This document shows positions 47,301 through 58,088 of a stretch of 64,000 nt of DNA, piece by piece. The notes below the pieces were generated by a model. That model had not been told where the DNA came from. It was given only the letters and a program-made list of their open reading frames with translations, and did no database searches. The position numbers were made by a program, and so were the translations under genes. How positions within the stretch are numbered: position 1 is the first letter of the stretch; each line of letters starts with the position of its first letter. Source of the stretch: Persicaria tinctoria (lineage: Eukaryota > Streptophyta > Magnoliopsida > Caryophyllales > Polygonaceae); assembly GCA_037127255.1 (NCBI GenBank), contig JBANSL010000017.1:70060857-70124856 (forward strand), in the 5' to 3' direction.

Positions 47301-48150
47301 AATGAAGTAAACCCCTGATAGTCTCATTTAAATTGATGATATAGAATCAAGCTAAATACTAATTGTCACCAAACAAGCAATTGTCACCAAAATAAACAAG
47401 CAATGATAAACACTTGAAATAGAACAACATATAAAGTAAGAACGAATTAGATTCATCAATAAGAACACTAACCTGGATTATCCATTTGAAGTAGATAGAA
47501 ACACACAAACCCTAAAAAAACATAAACAAATTGTCATCAGAGCAATGTATTCACACAAAAATCCGCACCTGTTGTCCCAAATCATAAAATTAACATCTCG
47601 AAATGATCAGATTTAACAAATCATCATAACACTTTCATTAAAACTATCACCATGATACTATCCCCACAATAAATGTCACAATCACATTATATATCATCAA
47701 ATTATGTCGTCAAATAAAATTTTAGAAGTTTGACTAGTTTATCTCACATGAAATTGTTACAAAAATATTATTTGAACAAATATTTGGTACTAGTGAACAC
47801 TGTCACCGATCTATTGTCATCAATTACAGAACATTGTCATCAACTACAGAACATTGTCACCAACCATAAAATATTGTCACCGCCAATTTTCACTAACTAA
47901 ATACTACCACGACCTACAAAATATTGTCCTCAATCTATTGTCACCAACTACGAAACACTGTCATCAAATTATTTTCACCAACTTATTGTTCTCAACAAGT
48001 GAACACTGTCACCAAACATTGTCACAAACCAATTGTTATCCACTACAAAACATTTTCACCAATCTATTATCGCTAAATAGGGAACATTATCACCACCTCC
48101 ATTGTCACCAACCCACTTTAATAATTTGTTGTCACCACCAATAAAATAGT
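47301..48150 (-). repeat. TTGTCACCA word array, reverse orientation (last block)
   Basis: Copies of (A/C)(A/T)TTGTCACCAA(C/T) continue at irregular 15-40 bp spacing, densest at 47800-48140. There is no coding. Confidence 0.75.
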
Positions 48151-48681
48151 GTCATCATCCTTTAATTTTTTAAGGGAAAAAACCAAGGCTGGGCTTCCGG
48201 TACAAGACCGGTGGACCAGAGTCTTCAGAAACATGGACCGCGGATCGGACCGAGACCGAGAAATATAGTCTCGGGTTTTCCGGTCCGCAAATCGTAAAGA
48301 CTGGTTGGACCGATTATACCTGCAGTCTCGTTTTTTTTTAAAACACATTGAAGGAGAAGTTGGTTGCTATCTTCAAGGTTGTAGCTTTTCACGATTGAAA
48401 CTTTATTTTGATCAGCTTGCAGCATCATGTAATTGAAATTCGTCATCCTCAGACGATGAAGTACCGAAGATCAATTTATTAGCAATGCTCGTGAGCCCAA
48501 TCAGCGTCAAATACAAGTAAAATTTCATGTCTTTGTCACCTCCACCGATTAATTAAGTTATGAAGCATCCTCTGCAATTCAACATATTATCGATCTGTGT
48601 AAATCAAGGGATCGATGATGACAACAAATTGATCCCATTCAAATTCGTTTTGATCTGGGTGTGTAAGCAATTGGAACTCTC
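48151..48681. other. Spacer before the laccase fragment
   Basis: 48180-48345 is a GC-rich repeat-like piece with GACCG words (CGGATCGGACCGAGACCGAG). 48600-48680 is AT-richer and may hold intron or flank remnants captured with the laccase exon. No gene. Confidence 0.4.
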
Positions 48682-49235
48682 TACAACAAGGATATCCTCC
48701 GAATCATCAACGCGGCACTCAACGAGGAGCTCTTCTTTAGAGTCGTCGGCCACCGCCTCACAGCCGTGGAGGTCGACGCCACCTACGTCAAGTCGTTCAA
48801 CACAAGCACAGTCGTCATTGCCCCCGGCCAGACCACCAATGTTATCCTCTCCGCAGACCGCCCCGCCGGGAAGTACCTCGTCGCAGTTTCCCCCTTCCTA
48901 AATGCCCCGATCCCGTCGACAACTTCACCGCCACCGCCTTCATCCGCTTTTCCTCCCTCTCCTCCGCCGGCGGCACTCACTCGCTGCCCACAGTATTGAC
49001 CGCGCCTCCCCCGCGCAACGCCACCTGAACTCCGAACTATATCCGGCTAGGATTCCGGCGATCGTCGACCACGATCTTCTCTTCACTGTTAGCCTAGGGG
49101 TCAATCCGTGCTCTAGCTGCGTCAATCAGAGCCGCCTCATCGCCGATTTCAACAACGTCACGGTCATGATGCCGAAGATCGCTCTCCTCCAGGCGCACTA
49201 CTTTGGAATCGACGACGTCTTCACCGAGGATCGCT
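48682..49235 (+). pseudogene. Laccase (multicopper oxidase) gene fragment
   Basis: The frame from 48682 reads [20 protein letters not shown], then [20 protein letters not shown] and [20 protein letters not shown]. These are the hallmarks of the second cupredoxin domain of plant laccases. A one-base frameshift near 48911 is needed to continue into [12 protein letters not shown] stop follows near 49026, and another frame continues with [32 protein letters not shown] and [10 protein letters not shown]. Laccases oxidise monolignols in the cell wall. This piece lacks the N-terminal domain, both His-rich copper-binding regions and any start, and carries at least two frame breaks. It is GC-rich against AT-rich surroundings, and it lies inside a TIR-bounded element, so capture is the simplest reading. 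Confidence 0.9.
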
Positions 49236-49369
49236 CTCTTTCGCCAGCGAATTTGAGGACGATGAAGGGGCTACGGTCTACGGATTCGAAATGTCTCATT
49301 GAGTAGTAAACCATACGTAGTAATAAAAAGAGAGAAAATTTGCCCAATGGGCCTTTTTTTTGGGCCTTA
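49236..49369. other. Junction between the laccase fragment and the nested element
   Basis: AT-richer sequence with ATGGGCCTTTTTTTTTGGGCC near 49345, possibly the outer end of the nested element. Confidence 0.3.
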
Positions 49370-51690
49370 TTGAGGGAGTGTCTCCCAAGTCCGGCAAATT
49401 AGGTTTTTGTCCACCTCTAATTTTTTGGACAAAATTACCCCTGAAATCTTAACTAAATCTGAGAGATTTATAGGGTTTCAGCAACACTTCTCTCGCTCTC
49501 TTCCTCGCCCTTCATTCTCTATCGCTCTTAGGAAACGATGGAGGTGAACCGCCATCTCCTTCCCTCTCCAGCTCTCCATCCCCAATCTTCACCCTCTTAG
49601 CCCTCTCTCGCCGGCATTCAACGCCTCGTTCGAGATCCGGCGACCAACGGCGACCTCGACGGCGACCTGCGGCTTATTCATCGTCGTCGCGTTGTTCGCG
49701 TTGTTCTCCATCGCTTCATCTCGTCATCATCGTCGTCGCTTGGCCTCGCCGTCGACTACTCCCTCTTTGCAGACGGACAAAGACGATCAGAGATCAGATC
49801 CGACGCCTTCCTCTCTTGCAATCGTCGCCGCCTTTTCTGTCCATGGTGGCTCGCTTCCTCCCTTGCCATCGTCGCCGCCGTTTGCTGTCCATGGCGGCTC
49901 AGATCTGGCGCCTGTTATCGATGTCTTCCTCAGCCGGCTCCTCCATCTCAAGATCGGCTTCGTAGGAGACGGAGGCGTTCTGGCGGTTGCCGGCGGTTGA
50001 CGGCGGTTGCCATCTCTGCGATTCCGGCGTTTCAGCAGATTCGCCTCCCTCATGGCGCTGCGTTTCCGGCGTTTCAGCAGATCGGTGTTGATGTTGCTCA
50101 GGCAGCGGAGGAAGGGGAGACGGCGCAACCGGTCGGATCTGCTCTCGCTGCTGGTGGTGGTGGTGATGTGGCTACTGGTCGTCTTGAAACCCAACCGGTC
50201 GCCTGTCGTCCGGTTTCCGGCTCCCAACTCAGCCTTTGAAGAAGGGGCTAGATCTGGCCATTTGTTGGTGAATAGTTGTTTGATGCTGCCGGAGAGAAGG
50301 CTTCTTCGCTATCAAGGCTTCTTCTTCTCAGGTATGGTGAGCCTTCTCTTCTCAAGTCTGATTTTCGGCCATATATTTTGGTGAATAGCTGTTTGATACT
50401 GCCAATCTCGCCATTACCTCGTGTCCTTCTGCTGCTACTAGTGCTTTCCCCGATTTCAGTCCTTTTTCTGGCACATTTTTTATTATTATTGGGAGTTGAA
50501 CGGGTCGCCGACGGTGGCTGTCCGGGCGGTGCTACGGTGCAACGTGGGTTCTTGAAGATGGAGGTTGTTTCTTTGCATTAATTAAAAGCTGCTATTTTGC
50601 AGCCTTTTGTTTTTGCTTTGGTTCAATTGTTTGACTTTGGCTTTGTGTGACTAATGTGTAGTACAATGGAATCATTAGGTTGCATTTTCATTTTTTTTGT
50701 GGGTTAGTGACGTGTGTGAGGCAAGACTTTTGTGGTGTTAAAGCATTAGTGGTAGGATGCATGTGGTGGAACTTCGTGAGATCCGTTATTTTACTGATCT
50801 AATGATGTGTGTTTGTTGGCATCGATTATTGACGTTGATTATTTTGCTGAAATGCGTGCTTTATTTTGCTGAAATATGAATGCGTGCTTTATTTTGTTGA
50901 ATTCCGGTGGAAAATCGAAATCAAGGATCCAAATATGAATGCGTGATTTATTCTGCTGAAATGCATTGCAAATTTGTGCAAATTGATTCATAATTGTTTA
51001 TTTACTCCATGCTAATTGCTTATTTCATCATCTTATAATTTCAGCATCTTATAATATTTTATTTTTGAATTGTTATCAAATTGCACAAAAATAATGGATT
51101 ATCTTGATTTTTACATGGTTTGGGTTTGGATATTTGCAATTTCTGAAATGCGGATTGTAGTTCCAGCAATTGCTGAAATGCTTACTACAATGAATTTTGA
51201 TGTTCCTTGCTTTAAATACCCTTTAAAATCCTCTTAGCTCAATGGTAGAGCGATGTGCTATGCGCAAATACGTGAGTTCAAATCCCGCATAGGCTAAATT
51301 TTATATCCCGCAACACGGTTTCAACAACAATTTCAGCATCAACAACGTTGCTGAAACCCCGGTTTCAGCATCAACAACAGTGCTGAAATTGGGGTTTCAG
51401 CAACGCGAAAAAAAAAACAGTTTCAGCAACACGAAAAAAAAACCAAAAAAAAGAACTGCTGAAACAGAGGGTGGCACATGGGTTTCAGCAACTTTGGAAA
51501 CGTGGAAAAAAAAGCGGAAAAAAAAACTGTTGAAACAGATGGTGGCACGCGAAAAAAAAAATTCGCGGGAAAAAAAAATTTGCTGAAAAAAAAAATTTCA
51601 ACAACTTTATTTTAGGGGTGGACATCTTGCTAATATGGAGAGGGTGGTGGACATTTTCCTAATACAGCCCAAAAATTAGGACATCGAGGT
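49370..51690. mobile_element. Second TIR element nested in the 7.7-kb element
   Basis: The left side has AAATTAGGTTTTTGTCCACC (49407) and AAAATTACCCCTGAAAT. The reversed right side has TATTAGGAAAATGTCCACCA and GATGTCCACCCCTAAAAT (51690-51613). Inside both ends the word GTTTCAGCAAC/GTTGCTGAAAC is repeated (49478, 50032, 50070 and many copies at 51310-51600), which is again a subterminal word array. 49600-50230 is GC-rich and coding-like, but the frames overlap and show no domain. The limits are approximate. Confidence 0.45.
51229..51293 (+). ncRNA. tRNA-related sequence (A and B box), SINE head or tRNA pseudogene
   Basis: TTAGCTCAATGGTAGAGC matches a tRNA D-arm and A box, and GAGTTCAAATCCCGC, 22 bp later, matches a T-arm and B box. 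The acceptor stem does not pair well and the anticodon stem is poor, so a functional tRNA is unlikely. A pol-III-derived repeat is the better reading. Confidence 0.4.
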
Positions 51691-52118
51691 AATCACCCCA
51701 TAAAAAGAGGGGTATTTTGGTATTACTAAATTATTTTGAACATTTCCTTAATTACCAAATAAAAATGGACATTTACCTAATTTGACTTTCTAAATGGATA
51801 TTTCACCAAATTTTTCCAAAAAAATTTATATTATTTTTAAACAATATATAAAAAAAATTATATTTTACAACGAAGGTAGTATGAATGGAATCTATATACA
51901 TATACATACATATACTAAAACCGAGTATAGTGTCCTATATGATGTGTTGTGGTTGATTCTAGGGGAAAATATTAAAATAATATGTTGCCATAGTTTATAA
52001 AAAGTTATCAAAAGCCACTATATCTATATACATTTTAGTTAATTGATTGATAAAAATATAAATCAAAACTATTTCAAAACTATACTTACCAAAAATATTT
52101 ATAGATAAATATGTAGTA

Positions 52119-52371
52119 CTCCCCCCGTTAATTAAAACATGTCGTTTTAGACATTTGCACATTTTTTAAGAAAGCAAATAAAAACAAACAAAAATACACT
52201 TATACCCCTGACTATTACTTTACTTTTTCACTTTATTGAAAACTACAACTAACAAACATCTAATCATGACAAGGGTAATTTTGGAAAGTGAACATCAAAA
52301 TACCTAAAACGACATGTTTTTCTTAACAAGATTTTACTCCTAAAACGACATGTTTTTATTAACGGAGGGAG
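52119..52371. mobile_element. Stowaway-like MITE with TA target duplication
   Basis: The left end is CTCCCCCCGTTAATTAAAAC and the reversed right end CTCCCTCCGTTAATAAAAAC. TA flanks both sides (52117-52118 and 52372-52373). The CTCCCTCCGTT terminus and TA target are diagnostic of Stowaway (Tc1/mariner). ACATGTCGTTTTAG is repeated inward from both ends. The homologous copy at 620-1172 lacks it, giving an empty site. Confidence 0.93.
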
Positions 52372-52820
52372 TATTTGATATGTGCTATTTTATTTATATC
52401 TAAATTATTTTTTGGTGGAAAATTTTATTTATATCATAATGAATTATTTAATAATTGTTATTTTATTTATATCTATATTATTTTTTGGGTCCAAAATAAA
52501 TTATTAAACATAATATATAGAAACAATCCATCAATGTGTAGATATTTTAGTAAATTAACGTAATAAAGTTATATTACATATTTAATTAAAAAATATTTAA
52601 AGATCAGATATCTATTAAATTACATGAGATTTAACTAACAATATATTTGAAAAAAAAACATTCTACCTTATAAATATGAATTTTATTTATATTTTGAGAG
52701 AATCTAAATACAATATATTTAGATTATATATAATTGAAATAATTATATATATATATATATTGTTTTTTAGTGAAAAAAAATATTTATACTGTATTTTTTA
52801 TTTATTGAAATATATCTAAA

Positions 52821-53006
52821 TGTTATAAACCGAAAGAAAAGAGAGTATGAGAAAGTCAGAGAAAGGAGAGATCTATATTGCTTGTGTTGCATCTTGGAGA
52901 GTACAAGGTCATATATATAGACCAAACACAACTTGTGTCATCATGGTGGGGAGTTAGAAGGTGAAAGGTAAGGGAGGTGGACAATTCACCCATCAATATT
53001 ACAACA
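52821..53006 (-). repeat. 3' LTR of retrotransposon 3
   Basis: 186 bp, about ten differences from the other LTR, next to the polypurine tract. Confidence 0.9.
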
Positions 53007-55639
53007 CTCCCCCTTGAATGTACACCTCTAACATTACAAATTGTCTCGTTAAAAAACCTCGCCTAGAAAAAACCCAATGAGACAAAAACTAGGACTAAGG
53101 GAAAAATAGTACATATGTCGTTTGATACGCTTTTGGTGATACTGTCTCGTTAAAAACCTTTTCAGGAAAACCCAGTGGGACAAAACCTGATCAAAGGGAA
53201 AAAGAGTGCAGTGCGTATATTCTCCCCCTCAAATCAACAACTTTCTCATTTTGATAAGCACTTCAAACTTCTTGATAATGCCGACTTCACGAGTTGCATG
53301 GTCGAGTCTGAATATTATCTTCGATGTGTGCAAGTAAAATGCCTTCATGTATCACACTCGGCTTCGATGCAACAGACTTCCTTATCTTTGGCGATGAGCT
53401 GCTTTCAATGCACATATATAAAGTACCTCAGGACCTAGTGTGCTTTTCATTGTTTGATACGGGGGGATATGATGTATAGATGGTGTATAAGTTGCCTCAT
53501 TAAAAACCTTACCTTGGAAAAACCCAGAGGGATAAAAACCAAGATTAAGGAAAAGAGTACAACGTTGTGTGTAGTACTTCAGAACTCAATACACTATGTC
53601 ACCAATTACACAATACTTCAAGTACTACAAGTAACTTTTGGCCTAATCGTGTACATATGACGAGGCTTTCATATTGATGCTTCGGGCATTTCAAATTAAT
53701 CGATCATTTTACTTACATTCTTCTATTAATGATCAACTTGAGTATACAACTACTATGCCCGTCAATTATGGTTAGAGTCGGTTCATCGACAACCAAAGAT
53801 TATATCCACAGCTGGTGAATATGTTTTCATATCATCCACTATAGACTTTTATGCAATCTATCTTGTTATAGCTTCATTTCGCTTATTGCGGTTTTGTATA
53901 AACACCCACTTAAAACCAATGATGTTATACATTCCGATGTTGGAACTACGAGTCCAATAACATCAGGCTTAAAGAATTCATCTTTGCATGAATTTCTTCT
54001 TCATGTCTCTTTTACCATCATTTCGATGTCGACATCCATGATTTGATTGGTGATCATCATATTTCCATGAGCTCTTTCCACTTTTGGGGAATCCTAGAGC
54101 GAGAGCCTAGTGATCTTCAACACGTCTGGTGTATTTGAGACTCACTTGATTTTGTTGGTTTTCGGAGTTACTTCTGGAATCTCCAAATGAGCTAGCTAGT
54201 GCAATATACGTGACTTAGTCACTCTCTTGGCCTTAGTAAATGCATTTGATGGCTTTCTGCTAAACCATGTAATTATCATTTGGTGTACATAAGTGCTGAA
54301 CTTCTGGTTCACTTTCATTTATCCGCGGATCCCAAATGATAGAGAAGTTTCTTTCATGCAATCTCTTTCTTAATATATGGTCTCATTTCCTCTCCCCCTA
54401 AATACCGAGCATATCACCTTTATAAAGCTCGAGGTATTTGATATCATTAGGGACCCAAACCCCATGTATCATCCAACTTCTTTGTGGTCTCATTTAAGTT
54501 AACTGTGGAGGAGGCTTCAGAACATAAACTCTCTTCTGAAGATACTTTGGGAGAAGTTATTGTGTCAAATTCGAAATGCAAACTGCATGGGCCCATTTGA
54601 CTAACGACTCTTCTAGATCGTTGTGAGCTACTATATGCTCCTCAAACATTCTCTACCTTTTCGTATGACCAACGTGTTAAGGCATCTATATTGGAATAAC
54701 ATTGGTCCATATGCCGATGTTTTATGTTCGTAGTTGTCTCATTGAACTCAATCAAGAGACATAAGAGACTTTGCATTTACTCTTTATTATAGACGGTCTT
54801 GTCATTATTTTGCCAAGAGAACAAGCCGTACATGTATGGTCACCGTTATTGAGGATCTTCCGGTCCTAGGATCTTCTAGTCCTTTTGGTGGGTATTCATG
54901 TGAATTTTAATGATCTTGCAAATCATCGTTTCACTTGAGTGACCAAATGCCACAAAGAATAAGATTTTATCATCAGATAACTTCTGGTTAGTGACATAAT
55001 AAGTTTCAATGGTAAAACATTCTAACCATTGAACTTTGTACATGGTGACCCATTTATTTAATCAGATGGCGTTAACTGGGTATTTTCAGAACCTCTGTTG
55101 GTGTCATACTACAGGTATGAAACCAACGACCATTATTCATAATATTCTTTAGGACATTAGAAATTAACCTTACAAAGATGACCTAGTTATAAGCCACAAC
55201 AATAACTTTGTTGGTTGCGCGCTTAACCATTACCTCTTTTACACCCTCTACAAGAGGGGCATGCTTCAGGCAATGCTTAGAGGATTGTCAGGAAGTGGCC
55301 TTGTAAACCAGATCATGTTTTATGGTTATTTATATTGGTTGTAATAACCAAAATAAAAAATAGTTCTAAATATAACATAACCCATATTCCATGTACTTCT
55401 TCAAGAGTACAAATGTTTAAAACTAGATCTTATACTCTTCTAGAATTTATAAGAATATGAAATTAGAGTCTTCAAGCTCTTATGCATACTTTGTTGAAAA
55501 CTCACAATAGGTGCATTAAGGGAATAATAATAAAACTATGTAAAAGATAATACTAAACAGTAAAGTATGTTAAGAAGCATGTATAACAACAACAATAATC
55601 TTAAATAAATAAATAAAATTAATGTCAACTTCGAGTGAC

Positions 55640-56370
55640 AAGAAAATTTAACATAGATCTTCGAGACCTTTTTATCACCTACGTCAAGAGGTGGTATTCT
55701 TATATGCAATTTTATCGTTTACTCCGGGAAACTGATGCCAGAGTTGATTTGTTTCTCTGGCTATACAAATCATCACTACAAGGATGACGTTTACCGGTTC
55801 ATCCCTACGAGGGTGTGATTTGTCTATTCCTCTACTTCGGGAAATGAGTCCGTTCATTTGCTTCGTTTACTTCAATCAAGAGATGAAGAATAAAAATATA
55901 ATATATACAAATAAAACAAAATAAAATACTAATCATTGATGCATCACTACAGGGATGAAAATATTTGGTTCATCGCTTAAGGGATGAAATTACTCGGTCT
56001 ATCTTAAAGATACGACTTGTTCATTCACCTACTTCGCGAGATGAGAATGTTAATCTCTTTAGAGATATGTACCCGTTCATCTGCTTCGGGAGATGTAATA
56101 GTTTCGTTCATCTACTTCGGGAGATGAGGAAAGACAAATATAGTTCAAATAACTAAAATAAAACAACATACATATGAAATAAATAAACATAAATAATAAA
56201 TAGAATTTCATCACTACGAGGATGAAATTTATCGGCTCAATCATCTCTGCGGGGATGAGATTTATTAAACACATTGAGTGATTTATCCGCTTCCGGAAAT
56301 AAAGTTCACCACTTTGGGGGTTCATATGACTTATGTCTACACATCGGCTTCGGGGATGTGTTCATATACT
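55640..56370. repeat. Hairpin-like CATC...GATGA word series inside retrotransposon 3
   Basis: About fifteen small palindromic words, such as CATCACTACAAGGATGA, CATCTACTTCGGGAGATGA and CATCACTACGAGGATGA, recur every 30-60 bp. Each can pair CATC with GATG. They lie between the RT-like remnant and the 5' leader. I do not recognise this pattern. Confidence 0.65.
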
Positions 56371-56529
56371 TCACAAGGGCAAAATATCTAACCCTGAAAG
56401 TTTGGGTCTTTTCTGTAATAATCAGAAAACTGTAGGCTGATATGCGACTTTTGAAAATTTCAGGGCTGAATTTGTAATTAAACCAAATCTTCAACCAATT
56501 GATTCGGCTTCTTCATCTGTCTATAATAA

Positions 56530-57378
56530 ATCACCAAATTGATTCGTCTCCAGAAAAGTGTAAGCATTGATTCGTCTTCTGTTGATTTTGCAGAGCGACG
56601 CCGGAACAGGAATCGACAGGCAACTCCTCCCCTCGATGGCTATCGCCACCACACCTTGGGTGCCGCCGATTTCCGGGAGCAGATCGGTGGATTGGGCGAG
56701 GGTTTGCGCAGAGGTCGTCGGCGTCGCCCACGGAGGCAGAACTAGATCGCCCGCGGCGGTGGCGATTTCCGAGGAGAAGACAACGGTGCTCTTCTCCTGG
56801 GCTCACCACCGGCCGATCCCGGCATCGAGGACCTGCATCTCCTAGATCATCAGAATGACCAACCGCCCCGACGTCCTCCTTCGATTCAAAAGCAATTGGA
56901 ACAAGCAAACAAACAAAAAATAAACAACTGACAAAAGTAATTGGAAGTGATGAAAGAGAGATGAAAGGGGCGTCAACAAGGAGCCTCGGGAAGGCTTCAG
57001 TCTCCACAGGTCGATGCAATATCAATAACCCTGCACAATTTAAAACAAGAACACCAAAACAATCCGACGTGCCGCTAATGCCAAGGACGGGGAGCCATGG
57101 ATGCGGGCTGGCGATGACGATCGCGTGTCGATGGCTGCGAGGAGGCGCTGGCCACTGCTTGCACCAGTAGTTGCGTCTCCGCTACCGGCTGGGTTGCCTC
57201 GGGCTGGTTCTTCGTCAATCTGGTGGGGTCATCGATCATCTCAACTCCCATCATATCGATCTGATTCAGATCTTGAGGGAGTCTGTCCTCATAGATGGAG
57301 AATCGGAGATTGATTGTTGTGGTAGAATTCAAAGCAATTAGTTTAGATTTATTGGATAAAGATTTCGTGCTGATAACG
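56530..57378 (-). other. GC-rich leader region of retrotransposon 3
   Basis: Between the 5' LTR and the decayed body lies GC-rich sequence with a 164-residue minus frame (57025-56531) and overlapping frames on both strands. None shows a gag or other domain. It could be a degenerate gag leader or captured genic sequence; I cannot tell which. Confidence 0.35.
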
Positions 57379-57564
57379 TGTTATAAATCGAAAGAAAAAA
57401 GAGTATGAGAAAGCCAGAGAAAGGAGAGATCTATATTGCTTGTGTTGCATCTTGAAGAGTACAAGGTCATATATATAGGTCAAACACAACTTGTGTCATC
57501 ATGGTGGAGAGTTAAAAGGTCAAAGGTAAGGAATGCGGACAATTCAGCCATCAATATTACAACA
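57379..57564 (-). repeat. 5' LTR of retrotransposon 3
   Basis: 186 bp, pairs with 52821-53006. The primer-site phrase lies 2 bp inside. Confidence 0.9.
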
Positions 57565-57630
57565 CTAAATTATTTATAATAATGTATTAACGTATTATCC
57601 GTGTAGAAGACGACCATAGTACATACTCCA

Positions 57631-58088
57631 TATATTGAGATTGTCAAATTTTGTCGGGCAAAGTTGCTAAAAAAAATTATAAAATGTTTCTAGAAGATGT
57701 ATAAACTATAAACTACTCCGTGGCCCGTAGTCCATATTACACAGCTTTTACTATTTGGATTTTAACAAGTAAAGAGATTTTGGTTTCTAGTGAAATTACA
57801 ATATACTAAATGAGAACAGTAAAGTTAGTTGGCAATAAAATTTTATTTCACTAACCCCAATTATATAGTTTGAGCATAATTTATAAAAAAAAAACTATCT
57901 TTACAACTTGTAACTAAGTGAAAAAATATATTGTTGGCTAAGGTTGTCAGGCATGTGGGCTGACGACTTTTAGACCGCTCTTATAGTCTTATGTTATTTT
58001 AAGGGGCTAATCTAACTTTTTTTAATATAAAAATTTATAACTAAAATAATAAAGCGTATATTGAATGTAACACTCGTTGGTGCAATAC
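57631..58088. other. AT-rich intergenic region
   Basis: No gene or element ends recognised. Confidence 0.5.

Larger units (their letters stand above)
44131..51819. mobile_element. 7.7-kb Pack-MULE-like element carrying a laccase fragment
   Basis: The left end 44131-44238 (TTGGTTAAATTTGGTGAATA...) and the reversed right end 51819-51709 (TTGGAAAAATTTGGTGAAAT...) align for about 110 bp. Shared are ATCCATTT, AAGTAAATGTCCA(T/C)TTTT and AAATACCCCTC. Inside, in order, lie forward and then reverse TGGTGACA word arrays, a nested repeat (45130-46560), a 69-bp tandem array (46843-47300) and more reverse words to 48140. A laccase exon remnant (48682-49235) and a second nested TIR element (about 49370-51690) follow. 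No transposase is visible. Long TIRs plus captured gene sequence fit a Mutator-like Pack-MULE. The flanks are A-runs, so a target duplication cannot be judged. Confidence 0.6.
52821..57564 (-). mobile_element. Copia-type LTR retrotransposon 3 (decayed) with CTAAA target duplication
   Basis: Two 186-bp LTRs (52821-53006 and 57379-57564) start TGTTATAAA and end TTACAACA. CTAAA flanks both sides (52816-52820 and 57565-57569). The minus orientation follows from CGTGCTGATAA beside the right LTR (57366-57376; reversed TTATCAGCACG, a primer-site phrase common in plant Copia elements) and a polypurine tract beside the left LTR (reversed CAAGGGGGAG, 53007-53016). Coding is decayed. On the minus strand around 53920-53860 an RT-like piece KWVFIQNRNKRNEAI can still be read. 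No open frame exceeds 164 codons. Confidence 0.85.
51889..57630 (+). mobile_element. Helitron (copy 3), interrupted by two later insertions
   Basis: The 5' end TCTATATACATATACATACA follows a host A (51888). The next 100 bp (GTGTTGTGGTTGATT...AATAATATGTTG) match the 5' part of the intact Helitron at 24212-25013, and 52070-52760 match copy 1 at 630-1105. A Stowaway MITE (52119-52371) and an LTR retrotransposon (52821-57564) lie inside. After the latter, about 60 bp lead to ATTATCCGTGTAG...CATAGT, a degenerate version of the family's 3' end near 57626. No coding for a Helitron transposase. Confidence 0.6.

Noticed and set aside
48118..48446. Minus-strand frames upstream of the laccase fragment
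   Set aside because: They overlap a GACCG-rich repeat and share no similarity with laccase or another family I know.
49692..50581. Several 80-146 codon frames on both strands
   Set aside because: GC-rich low-complexity sequence opens every frame. No domain was recognised and they lie inside a nested element.
56531..57025. 164-codon minus-strand frame as a gene or gag
   Set aside because: It overlaps good-looking frames on the other strand, has low-complexity Arg/His/Pro content and no gag zinc knuckle, and lies in the leader of a decayed LTR element.
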